Shown here: positions 1-7,233 of the stretch, in pieces | Layout of the letters: every line of letters starts with the position of its first letter | How positions within the stretch are numbered: position 1 is the stretch's first letter | Assembly (NCBI RefSeq): GCF_000368045.1 | Contig: NZ_KB849236.1 | Location: 550,487-614,486, forward strand | DNA: 64,000 bases | DNA from: Acinetobacter johnsonii CIP 64.6 | Lineage (GTDB): Bacteria; Pseudomonadota; Gammaproteobacteria; Pseudomonadales; Moraxellaceae | Reading direction: 5' to 3' | The notes under the pieces: model-generated | Seen by the model: the letters and a program-made list of their open reading frames with translations, nothing else | What the model was told of the DNA's origin: nothing | Databases searched by the model: none | Made by a program: the position numbers and the translations under genes

Positions 1-642
1 CGTTATATTGCAAACCAAATTTAAGCCAGGCTAATCAAGCTCACCGCAAATATCCATATCTGCTCAAAGGATTGGCTATTCAGCGCAGTAATCAAGTGTG
101 GTCTACGGATATAACGTATATCCCTATGGCAAAAGGCTTTGTTTATTTATGTGCTGTGATTGATTGGCATAGCCGCAAGGTACTTGCGCATAGAGTATCG
201 ATTAGTATGGAGGTTACATTTTGCATAGAAACATTAAATGAAGCTATTGAAAAATATGGTCGACCTGAAATATTTAATACAGACCAAGGCAGTCAGTTTA
301 CCAGTGATGCATTTATTGATGTATTGAAATCAAATGGCATTCAAATCAGTATGGATGGTAAAGGTCGATGGGTTGATAATGTGATGGTTGAACGATTATG
401 GCGGAGCGTTAAATATGAAGAGGTGTATCTCAAAGCCTACAGCAATGTTTTGGATGCGAAGAAGCAATTAAACGCATATTTTGAATTTTATAATTTGAAA
501 CGACCTCATTCGAGTCTGGACAAAATGACTCCAGATGAGTTTTACTATGACCAGCTACCACAACAAAATAAGGTAGCTTAACTAGAGCAGAGTATCACTT
601 ATAAATAAGCTTTTAGTTGTTCAAACATGTGGGACCACCTCT
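1..642 (+). mobile_element. IS3-family insertion sequence, right half
   Basis: This is the right-hand half of an element whose complete copy lies at 12093-13374. Bases 1-642 correspond to 12733-13374 and looked identical wherever I compared them. The right terminal repeat ends with CCACCTCT at 635-642. The window edge removes the left half, so the target duplication of this copy cannot be tested. The element is in the same orientation as the complete copy. Confidence 0.93.
3..581 (+). CDS. IS3-family transposase OrfB, C-terminal part
   Basis: This is the DDE integrase-core half of an IS3-family transposase, cut on the left by the window edge. The catalytic triad is visible. The first Asp is in WSTDITYIP, the second in FNTDQGSQF and the Glu in DNVMVERLW, followed by the usual RPHSSLDKMTPDEFY tail. 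The last 169 residues equal the corresponding part of the complete copy at 12.5-13.3 kb. The protein normally cuts and joins the ends of its own element, made as an OrfAB frameshift fusion. Nothing in the visible part is broken. Confidence 0.93.
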   Translation, partial: LYCKPNLSQANQAHRKYPYLLKGLAIQRSNQVWSTDITYIPMAKGFVYLCAVIDWHSRKVLAHRVSISMEVTFCIETLNEAIEKYGRPEIFNTDQGSQFTSDAFIDVLKSNGIQISMDGKGRWVDNVMVERLWRSVKYEEVYLKAYSNVLDAKKQLNAYFEFYNLKRPHSSLDKMTPDEFYYDQLPQQNKVA

Positions 643-643
643 A

Positions 644-724
644 ACTTTATATACACATTCTGAAAAAGGTATATTAAGAGTTTTTGTAAAAGATGGACCA
701 ACAAAATATAAGAGGGCAGAGTAA
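644..724 (+). pseudogene. Coding relic between IS3 and IS30
   Basis: Between the two insertion sequences about 80 bases remain. One frame is open from the IS3 end through 26 codons to a TAA at 722-724, which already lies in the IS30 end. The reading includes THSEKGILRVFVKDG, which looks like real coding sequence. It is probably the fragment of a gene cut by both elements, perhaps the same gene that resumes at about 1797. I do not recognise the family. Call as a relic only. Confidence 0.4.
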
Positions 725-768
725 AACTTGAAGTGCGACATAAACCACCTAATTAATTTAAAGGGTTT

Positions 769-1794
769 ATGGAGTATATAAAATTGTCATACCATCATCT
801 TAACTTTGAAGATCGTACTGCATTAATGCTTGAGTCAAGAAAAGAAGGCTTTTCAGCCAGAAAATTTGCTGAACTCATTAAAAGACATCCTAGTACGATC
901 TATCGTGAGCTTAAAAGAAATAGCATCAATGACGTTTATCAAGCTCAATATGCTTCTGATAACACCTTCGCTAGACGTAGACGTGGTCACAGAAAACTCA
1001 AAATCGATTCAATCCTCTGGAAATTTATTGTTGAAGCGATCCGTTGTTTATGGTCTCCTCAGCAAATAGCAAAACGTTTAAAGACATTTCCTGATTTGGA
1101 TCAAACAATGAATGTAAGCCATACAACGATTTATTCAACGATACGAGCATTACCAAAGGGTGAGTTGAAAAAAGACTTATTATCCTGTCTGCGTCATGAA
1201 AATAAAAAGCGAAAAGCTAACGGTGAACCTAAAAAAGATTCTATATTACAGGATATTAAAACTATTCATGAGCGCCCAGCCGAAGTTCAAGAAAGAAAAA
1301 TACCGGGTCATTGGGAAGCTGATTTAATTAAAGGTAAAGACAATAAAAGTTCGATAGCAACACTTATTGAACGAAATACACGGCTCTGTATCTTGGCAAC
1401 ATTACCTGATGCAAAGGCAGAATCAGTGCGCAAGGCTTTAACTGAAGCTCTGAAATATTTACCTGCAGAACTGCGTAAAACGTTGACCTATGACCGTGGA
1501 CGCGAGATGGCAGAACATAAAATACTTGAAGAAGATTTAGGCATAGATGTATATTTCTGTGACCCACATTCACCCTGGCAAAAAGGCACATGCGAAAATA
1601 TGAATGGTTTAATTAGGCAATATTTACCTAAAGGGATTGATTTAAATCAGGCAGATCAGCATTATTTAAATCAAGTTGCCATGTCACTGAATACTCGTCC
1701 TAGAAAAGCGTTAGATTGGCTTACACCATTAGAGAAATTTGCTCAGCTTGTTGATTATCATAAGACTTTTCAAACTGTCGCACCTCATGTTTGA
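769..1794 (+). CDS. IS30-family transposase
   Basis: This 341-aa transposase has an N-terminal helix-turn-helix region of IS30 type (RKEGFSARKFAELIKRHPST, about residues 25-45) that binds the element ends. Its C-terminal DDE core has the first Asp in HWEADLIKG, the second in TYDRGREMAEH and the Glu in WQKGTCENMNGLIRQYLPKG. The start ATG follows an AAAGGG ribosome-binding site. The length is normal for the family and no frameshift is seen, so the element may be active. The stop codon lies inside the right inverted repeat. Confidence 0.93.
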   Translation: MEYIKLSYHHLNFEDRTALMLESRKEGFSARKFAELIKRHPSTIYRELKRNSINDVYQAQYASDNTFARRRRGHRKLKIDSILWKFIVEAIRCLWSPQQIAKRLKTFPDLDQTMNVSHTTIYSTIRALPKGELKKDLLSCLRHENKKRKANGEPKKDSILQDIKTIHERPAEVQERKIPGHWEADLIKGKDNKSSIATLIERNTRLCILATLPDAKAESVRKALTEALKYLPAELRKTLTYDRGREMAEHKILEEDLGIDVYFCDPHSPWQKGTCENMNGLIRQYLPKGIDLNQADQHYLNQVAMSLNTRPRKALDWLTPLEKFAQLVDYHKTFQTVAPHV

Positions 1795-1796
1795 AT
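1791..1796 (+). promoter_or_regulatory. Outward -35 box at the IS30 right end
   Basis: TTGAAT sits in the right inverted repeat, pointing out of the element. In ISAba125 this hexamer is known to act as the -35 box of a hybrid promoter for adjacent genes, including blaNDM. Here the possible -10 region at about 1814-1820 (AT-rich, ATTTAT) is a poor match, so activity toward the LysM gene is uncertain. Confidence 0.4.
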
Positions 1797-2870
1797 TCGC
1801 CGAGCTTCACACAAATTTATCAGCAGAATATTGAGAAAGATTATTTCCTCAATGGAGCAACATTAACACTACCATTAAGTTTAATGAAAATTTTGGTTAC
1901 AACAGAAGTAAAAGGGCAATCTAAAACTTATGAAAGTGACTATCATCAGGTGAAATCTGGTGAAAATTTAGCAAGTATAGCTAAAAAATATAATAAAGAA
2001 ATTTCTCTACTTATGAGAAATAATAACATTCCTGATGCAAATAAAATTAAAGTAGGTCAGAAAATATTTATTGGGAGTTCTAGTGCGTCAAATGAAATGA
2101 TGCTTCAAGTCGTGGCTCCTAAAGAAGGTTATTTTATTGAAATAGATTATATTGTAAATGCTGGGGAGACTTTATTAAGTATCGCAAAAAAATATAATTT
2201 AAACGCAGAAAGAATTAAAAAAGATAATAAAATAATTGATGCGTATAGTCTTTATTCCGGTCAAAGACTAAAGCTAATAAATCATTCTGCAAAGTTTTTA
2301 GGCCTAAGTAATCAGAAGCTGATATTAAGTAAATTATATACTGAAGGTTTATTCCCAGTTACTAAGGTTGAGGGAGATTATACCCGACAAATTTCTGTAA
2401 CTATCGGCGCACAGTTGTGGGAGATACTAGGGACTTCTTTAGAAATAGGGGTTGCCTATGATGCTCGTGGTAACTGGATGCTATACTATGCTGTTGAAGA
2501 TTCTATAAGTATTGATAAAAATGCGATAAATTTGCATGATGGAAATGTAAAAAAATTAAGTGATGATATTGGATTTTCTCTTGCAGGAAGTAATATTAAA
2601 ACTAATGCAAAACATGTTTCAGAATTGACTGGAGCAGGTTATAGTTTAACAAATAGTGTTAACTTAGGAGCTTATAATGTGGGAGTTGTAAATGTAAAAT
2701 CTAAGACAAAAGATTATGAAACTGGAGAGGATAAAGATATTGATGGGGTTGGTGGTGTGGGGCAGATAAATATAGGGAAAAAGAGTATAAAGACCCCAAG
2801 TATTGATCATCAAGTTGGAGCCTCAATTGTAATTCCTTTATTTATTTATAATAGAAAGGTTAAAAAGTGA
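1791..2870 (+). CDS. LysM-repeat protein, 5' end replaced by IS30
   Basis: The reading frame gives up to 359 aa, but it opens inside the IS30 end with TTG, so the native N-terminus is gone. Residues 51-94 and 120-163 are two LysM peptidoglycan-binding repeats (VKSGENLASIAKKYN and VNAGETLLSIAKKYN). The remaining 190 residues are Gly-, Asn- and Lys-rich, with no domain I recognise and no signal peptide. It ends one base before the convergent Sel1-lipoprotein gene. LysM proteins of this sort are found beside type VI secretion genes in Acinetobacter. That, and any cell-wall toxin role, is inference. The first ATG with a long frame after it is near 1884 but has no good ribosome-binding site. Probably a truncated gene. 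Confidence 0.6.
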   Translation: MNSPSFTQIYQQNIEKDYFLNGATLTLPLSLMKILVTTEVKGQSKTYESDYHQVKSGENLASIAKKYNKEISLLMRNNNIPDANKIKVGQKIFIGSSSASNEMMLQVVAPKEGYFIEIDYIVNAGETLLSIAKKYNLNAERIKKDNKIIDAYSLYSGQRLKLINHSAKFLGLSNQKLILSKLYTEGLFPVTKVEGDYTRQISVTIGAQLWEILGTSLEIGVAYDARGNWMLYYAVEDSISIDKNAINLHDGNVKKLSDDIGFSLAGSNIKTNAKHVSELTGAGYSLTNSVNLGAYNVGVVNVKSKTKDYETGEDKDIDGVGGVGQINIGKKSIKTPSIDHQVGASIVIPLFIYNRKVKK

Positions 2871-2871
2871 T

Positions 2872-3738
2872 TTAATCGCTCTTATTGGGATTTCTCTTAT
2901 ACTGGTCTAGCCAGTATATAGATTTTCCTAGTTCGTTTTTATCTTTATAGCAAAGAGAAATATTGTATTGTGCAAGATCATAACCCTGTTCTGCATATGG
3001 TTTTAATAACTCTATTGCTTTATCAATGTTTTTTTCTGTCCCTTTACCTTTTCTATAAAGAATGGCTAATTTAATTGCAGAGGCACTATAATTTTGATTT
3101 GAAGATCTCGTATACCAATCAAATGCTTGTTTGTAATCTTGCTTAACTCCTCTACCATAATAGTATACTTGTCCTACATTAAACTGACCGGCAGCACTAC
3201 CATGATCTGCAGAAAGTAGAAAATTTTCTAAAGCTTTTGTTGAATCTTGTGGAAAGATAATCCCATTTTCATAATATATACCAATATAATTAATAGCTTC
3301 ATAAGAACCAAGCTTAGCTGCATTTTCAAAAAGGGTTAATGCTTTTTGATAGTCATGCTCATTTTTTGCACTGTTAAATGCTATTAAGCCTAAGTTATGT
3401 ATTGATGGGGCATGGTTTTGTTTAGCTGCTAATGTATACCAATGAATAGCTTTTGCTTCATCAGTTTCACCATTAAATCCATATTGATAACTTGCACCAA
3501 TATCATTTTGAGCGGTTGGATTCCCTTGTTTAGCTAACTCGAATAAAATTGGAAAAGCTTTATCATATTGGTCATTATTGATGAAATTTTCTGCTTGTTT
3601 TAGCTTTTTGTTTGTTTCTTGATCATAAACATATACTGTTTCTGAATTTGAGTTCTTCGTATTTGTAGCGTGCTCTTGTTTTGTACTACCACATGAAATC
3701 AAGAAGATAAGTGATGCAAGAACCAAAAGATTTTTCAT
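2872..3738 (-). CDS. Sel1-like repeat lipoprotein
   Basis: This 288-aa protein has a lipoprotein signal (LIFLISC, lipidation Cys at residue 16) and, after a short linker, about six Sel1-like repeats with the A..LG..Y..G...D..KA..W...A pattern, for example GQFNVGQVYYYGRGVKQDYK. Sel1 repeats form alpha-solenoids used for protein binding. It would sit in the periplasm, attached to a membrane. It converges on the LysM gene with a one-base gap. Sel1-repeat proteins serve as immunity proteins for some type VI phospholipase effectors (the Tli5 type of Pseudomonas), so an immunity role is possible but unproven. Confidence 0.8.
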   Translation of the reverse strand: MKNLLVLASLIFLISCGSTKQEHATNTKNSNSETVYVYDQETNKKLKQAENFINNDQYDKAFPILFELAKQGNPTAQNDIGASYQYGFNGETDEAKAIHWYTLAAKQNHAPSIHNLGLIAFNSAKNEHDYQKALTLFENAAKLGSYEAINYIGIYYENGIIFPQDSTKALENFLLSADHGSAAGQFNVGQVYYYGRGVKQDYKQAFDWYTRSSNQNYSASAIKLAILYRKGKGTEKNIDKAIELLKPYAEQGYDLAQYNISLCYKDKNELGKSIYWLDQYKRNPNKSD

Positions 3739-3915
3739 AGAAATTTTAAACTTTAATGGAACATAGATAACAATGAATTTTAATTTAAATTTTTATATAT
3801 AACAATTAATTAGAAGATTTATTGTTTGTTTTTTTGTAACAAGATAACCTATTTTTATAAAAATTAAGAAGATTAAATACTACAAACTATAAAGCATGAA
3901 GCGTACATCGTTAAA

Positions 3916-4164
3916 GTGAAACCAGTAAAAAATTATAATATCAGTGGAAACATGTTATTAGGAAATTTTGGACTGTATGGGGGGACTATAACAGGGGCAA
4001 AAATTGGCTTAATATTAGCGCCTACAACAGGTGGGACATCAATTTTACTTGGCAGAGTAGTAGGTGCTGGAATTGGTGCTGTATTATTAGGTGTTGGGGC
4101 TGGTTTTTCGGGTAGCTATGGTGGAACAACGATTGCTAGAAAATATACTGGTGTGTGTGATTAA
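3916..4164 (+). CDS. Small glycine-zipper protein
   Basis: This short protein (82 aa from a GTG at 3916, or about 71 aa from the ATG at 3949) consists almost entirely of small and hydrophobic residues. Gly-rich stretches such as GGTITGAKIGLILAP and GAGIGAVLLGVGAGFSG resemble glycine-zipper membrane segments and small bacteriocin or pore modules. There is no cleavable signal. The frame stays open a little upstream of the GTG, so it could also be the tail of a broken larger gene. It lies just before two paralogous membrane proteins, with only 11 bases to the next start. Function not recognised. Confidence 0.5.
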   Translation: MKPVKNYNISGNMLLGNFGLYGGTITGAKIGLILAPTTGGTSILLGRVVGAGIGAVLLGVGAGFSGSYGGTTIARKYTGVCD

Positions 4165-4175
4165 AGGGTTTGTTT

Positions 4176-4619
4176 ATGAATGAGGTTTTATCAGTAATAA
4201 AAGAAATGGTCTTTAATAATAGTATTTTGTTTAATGCAATTTTTTTTATTATTATTTTTAATATTTTTTTGATGCTTTCTACATACATTTATATAAAAAT
4301 TTATAAAGATGTTTTTTTTGATTTGTTTTTTGGTAAAGAAAATGGTTTGGTTTTTAGAGGAGCTGGTGGGGATTTGGTTGTTGTTGCATATTGGTTTTTA
4401 ATGCGTTATTCTTTTGAGGTTTTTTCAGCAAGAAAAACACGATTTCCTTCTTGTAAGGATGTTTTAAATAAACCATTTTACATGACACCTAATGCTTATA
4501 AGGAAAATATTGATTTATTTAAAATAGAAAGAAATAGCTGGTTGGTTGTTAATTTAACTTCATTATATATAACATATTTTCTTGCTATTTTGTTTTTGTT
4601 TTATTTGGTTTTTTTTTGA
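4176..4619 (+). CDS. Membrane protein, tandem paralogue 1
   Basis: The ATG at 4176 is preferred because AAAGGG lies seven bases upstream; a TTG six bases earlier has no such site. The protein (147 aa) has one hydrophobic segment near the N-terminus (SILFNAIFFIIIFNIFLML) and one at the C-terminus (FLAILFLFYLVFF), with a soluble middle part. It shares GGDLVVVAYWFL, NKP, PNAYKEN and WLVVNLTSLY with the next gene, so the two arose by duplication. The base composition is strikingly T-rich. No known family is recognised. The tandem position after a putative toxin suggests an immunity protein, by inference. Confidence 0.65.
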   Translation: MNEVLSVIKEMVFNNSILFNAIFFIIIFNIFLMLSTYIYIKIYKDVFFDLFFGKENGLVFRGAGGDLVVVAYWFLMRYSFEVFSARKTRFPSCKDVLNKPFYMTPNAYKENIDLFKIERNSWLVVNLTSLYITYFLAILFLFYLVFF

Positions 4620-4635
4620 AATTTTTTAATTTGTT

Positions 4636-5112
4636 ATGCTGGGGTTTTTTGAAGGTTTAAAAAATATTGGAATTAGAGATATTGTAGTTGCTGATGACAT
4701 ATTTCTTGTTTGTGTTTTTTTAATTATTCCTTTTGGTCTTTTATTGCTGTTATTTACATATATGTATAATAAAGTCTATATAAAGAATAATAAGAGAGAT
4801 TTTTTGGTTTTTTTCTTTGGAGAGAGAGGTGGGGAAGGCTTTTCTAGAGTTGGAGGAGATTTGGTTGTGGTTGCTTATTGGTTTTTAATATATTACTCAA
4901 ATTATAAAACTTTGTCTGTAAAGTTACACTTTCCATCTATAAATGATGAAAAAAATAAACCAATACCAATTATTCCAAATACATATAGAGAAAATTTGAA
5001 AGTCTTTGAAGAAAAACATAAGGGGTGGCTATTAATTAATCTTTCATCTATGTATCTAGGATTTATTCTTGGGATTATATTCTTGGTATATGGTTTTTTT
5101 ATGGAAAGTTAA
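4636..5112 (+). CDS. Membrane protein, tandem paralogue 2
   Basis: This 158-aa protein has the same layout as its upstream neighbour: an N-terminal membrane segment (IIPFGLLLLLFTYMY), a middle region with GGDLVVVAYWFL, a PNTYREN motif, and a C-terminal segment (LGFILGIIFLVYGFF). The spacing to the preceding gene is 16 bases, so both are probably co-transcribed. Identity outside the shared motifs is low, which suggests an old duplication with divergence, as seen in arrays of immunity genes. Function unknown. Confidence 0.65.
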   Translation: MLGFFEGLKNIGIRDIVVADDIFLVCVFLIIPFGLLLLLFTYMYNKVYIKNNKRDFLVFFFGERGGEGFSRVGGDLVVVAYWFLIYYSNYKTLSVKLHFPSINDEKNKPIPIIPNTYRENLKVFEEKHKGWLLINLSSMYLGFILGIIFLVYGFFMES

Positions 5113-5161
5113 ATTTAGCTAACCTAAAAATTTATTTATTTTAATATGTTTATGTCAAAAA

Positions 5162-5391
5162 TGGGTGGTCGATGAGCCTGTTAAGGCAGTTGCTAAAAAG
5201 AATAATCGTATTTACATTTGGAAAGTGGTTTTATTTATACGGCTAAAGTAGAATTTTTTTTAGTGTCTTGAAAGTCAATTTTAAAGTGAGAAGATCATTT
5301 ATTACTTTGAACCGTGTTTGAGTATCGTAAGCTTATTGAAAGTGCTCCCTATCCAGAAAATTATATAGAGCAAAAAGAACGGAATGTATAA
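5162..5391 (+). pseudogene. Decayed coding relics upstream of IS5
   Basis: The 313 bases between the second paralogue and the IS5 element contain no intact gene. One open stretch from 5162 reads WVVDEPVKAVAKKNNRIYIW, and the protein-like sequence continues in another frame (ESGFIYTAKVEFF) to about 5280. A second piece at 5314-5391 reads VFEYRKLIESAPYPENYIEQ before a stop. These look like remains of one or two genes lost by frameshifts. They are short, so this is tentative. Confidence 0.35.
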
Positions 5392-5467
5392 CTAACTAGA
5401 AATTAAAAGGTTATTTAAGGTAAATTAGACCTCTTGCGAAAGTAAAAACCACCTCAATATAAATTTC

Positions 5468-5866
5468 ATGAGATATCAGAAATTAAATCGTTTTTCAGAT
5501 TCTGAATTCAAACGCTTGGTTGGCGTACCTCGACATGTTTTTACTGAAATGGTAGAGGTTTTAGAAAAAGCAGAATCACTCAAAAAGAAATCAGGTCGTC
5601 CTCATACTTTAGATATAGAGGATCAGTTGTTATTAACTCTCAATTACTTACGGAACTACAGCACTCAACTGGAATTAGCGGCAAATTACCATATCGCTGA
5701 AAGTAATGTGAATCGAACCATTAAAAAGGTTGAAGATGCATTGATGAAATCAAGACGTTTTACTCTGCCAAAACGAAGCATTACCACGGCAGACGAACAC
5801 TTTAACTGGGTAATTATTGATGCGACAGAATGTTCAATAGAACGTCCGAAAAAAAAATCAGAGTAA
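5468..5866 (+). CDS. IS5-family transposase, first frame
   Basis: These 132 residues form the N-terminal part of an IS5-type transposase: a helix-turn-helix region (LDIEDQLLLTLNYLRNYSTQ) followed by the first catalytic Asp in WVIIDATECSIERP. The frame ends right after a run of nine A at 5849-5857. Dropping one A from the run continues the protein into the second frame. Such elements are known to make full transposase by ribosomal or transcriptional slippage on A-runs. An indel that killed the element is the alternative. Confidence 0.8.
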   Translation: MRYQKLNRFSDSEFKRLVGVPRHVFTEMVEVLEKAESLKKKSGRPHTLDIEDQLLLTLNYLRNYSTQLELAANYHIAESNVNRTIKKVEDALMKSRRFTLPKRSITTADEHFNWVIIDATECSIERPKKKSE

Positions 5867-5909
5867 ATTCTACAGTGGTAAAAAGAAGAAATATACGCTA
5901 AAAGTACAA

Positions 5910-6290
5910 GTGATCTATCATCCGAACAGCAAACAAATCATAGGGCTAGATATATCGAATGGCAGTCAGCATGACATTAAATTGGCAAGAAAAACGGTTA
6001 AGAAATTCAAACATTGTGAATATGTTATGACTGATCTAGGGTACTACGGATTAGAGCAAGATGGCTTTAAATTATTGATGCCAATAAAGAAAAAGAAGAA
6101 TTTACCTTTATTTGATGTTGAGAAAAAGTACAATAAAATGGTTGGAAAAATACGAGTTGTGATCGAACACATTAATAGTCAATTGAAAACATTTAGAATA
6201 TTAAGTGAACGCTATCGAAATAGACGGAAAAGATTCGGCTTACGCATTAACTTAATTGCTGCACTCGTAAACCGGATAAACTTGCAATAA
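5910..6290 (+). CDS. IS5-family transposase, second frame
   Basis: This is the C-terminal catalytic half, with the second Asp in VMTDLGYYG and the Glu in RVVIEHINSQLK. From the A-run at about 5850 the frame is open with sensible sequence (QSKFYSGKKKKYTLKVQV) before the nominal GTG at 5910. The product is therefore meant to be fused to the first frame rather than translated alone. A separate start here is unlikely to be functional. Confidence 0.78.
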   Translation: MIYHPNSKQIIGLDISNGSQHDIKLARKTVKKFKHCEYVMTDLGYYGLEQDGFKLLMPIKKKKNLPLFDVEKKYNKMVGKIRVVIEHINSQLKTFRILSERYRNRRKRFGLRINLIAALVNRINLQ

Positions 6291-6314
6291 TGACTTTCGC
6301 AGGAGATCTATTAT

Positions 6315-7106
6315 TTGAAACTAAATTTAAAGCTTGTTCAAGGCCCAATCTATTCTTTAGAAAAAGCCAAGTCCAAAATACTAGTAAATCAAAATGTAGG
6401 AGGAATCGCAACTGGCACCGCTTTTGCAGGTGTACTGGCTGAAAGTAGTTCTTTGCTTACCAGTGCTCCTATACTAGTGATGGCAGGCAAAGCTAAAGAT
6501 GGCATCACGTTTACAGGGGAAATAGAAGGATATTCCGTATTAGGGCAATTTACGACGACACGTTTTAAAGAAAATGATGAACTTATTGCTGTAATTAGTG
6601 AAAAACCTGTAGATGGACGTCATCAAGTTTATGCCATTCTGGATCCTAAATCTGGTTTGCTTTATATGATCTATGAAATGGGCCGTTCAATAAAAATGGG
6701 TTATAAGGCTATTATGATACAAACTTATTACTTCACCTTAATTACATGGGGAGTAATAGCAATTTTAATGCTACTGTTTTATATATTTAAGTTTTCTTAT
6801 TCTTGGGATTCTTTTTTACGCCTAATTATATGGACATTTTGGGGGATTTTTGGAGTGGGTACCTTAATGGGATTTGTAAACTATTTTGGCTATAAGAAGT
6901 CATATGAAAATTTCGGAGCATTATCGGAGCAAATATTTGAAAAACTAGGTTTTGAATACCCTAAAGAGCAGGATTTTTATAATGAATTTTTAACGGATGG
7001 AGGTGTTCAGATTAGTGTAATGAAATATCGTAATAAGTTAAAAGGTCAAGACCCTTATCCAGAAGATTATTTTGATAAAAAAAGAGCGGTTGAAACTTTA
7101 AATTAA
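6315..7106 (+). CDS. Membrane protein, possible T6SS-linked effector
   Basis: The protein is 263 aa from a TTG that lies five bases outside the IS5 element. The natural start may have been displaced by the insertion, because no ATG with a ribosome-binding site exists nearby. The N-terminal third contains a nonpolar Gly/Ala-rich stretch (GGIATGTAFAGVLAE). Two membrane segments follow, about residues 138-158 and 168-191, and then a charged C-terminal domain. The general plan resembles a family annotated in Acinetobacter as putative type VI secretion effectors; I recall this only loosely. It is the last gene of the AT-rich accessory block. Confidence 0.5.
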   Translation: MKLNLKLVQGPIYSLEKAKSKILVNQNVGGIATGTAFAGVLAESSSLLTSAPILVMAGKAKDGITFTGEIEGYSVLGQFTTTRFKENDELIAVISEKPVDGRHQVYAILDPKSGLLYMIYEMGRSIKMGYKAIMIQTYYFTLITWGVIAILMLLFYIFKFSYSWDSFLRLIIWTFWGIFGVGTLMGFVNYFGYKKSYENFGALSEQIFEKLGFEYPKEQDFYNEFLTDGGVQISVMKYRNKLKGQDPYPEDYFDKKRAVETLN

Positions 7107-7233
7107 GCGTTGAGAAGGCTTTTCACACAATGTTAGTGACTTCAATACTTATTCCAGCATGGCTTTTCATGTATGAATTGAATGCTTTTACCAAGCTTTA
7201 ATATGCCATGTTGGACTAAATTTAGATTAAAGT

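Larger units (their letters stand above)
720..1797 (+). mobile_element. IS30-family insertion sequence (ISAba125-like)
   Basis: One long transposase gene is flanked by imperfect inverted repeats. The left copy AAACTTGAAGTGCGACA (724-740) matches the reverse complement of 1776-1792 (AAACATGAGGTGCGACA). The transposase and the right end reading TTGAATTCGCC match what I recall of ISAba125 of Acinetobacter. The outer boundaries are approximate because I could not find a target duplication; the known element is about 1.09 kb, which fits. It lies inside an older gene region. Confidence 0.85.
5426..6310 (+). mobile_element. IS5-family insertion sequence
   Basis: An element of about 0.88 kb is bounded by 18-bp inverted repeats with two mismatches. 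The left repeat is TAGACCTCTTGCGAAAGT at 5426-5443; the right repeat at 6293-6310 is its partner. The TA at each outer edge may be part of the repeat or of the target site, so the exact ends could be 5428-6308. It carries a two-frame transposase typical of IS5-type elements that use slippage. Confidence 0.82.
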
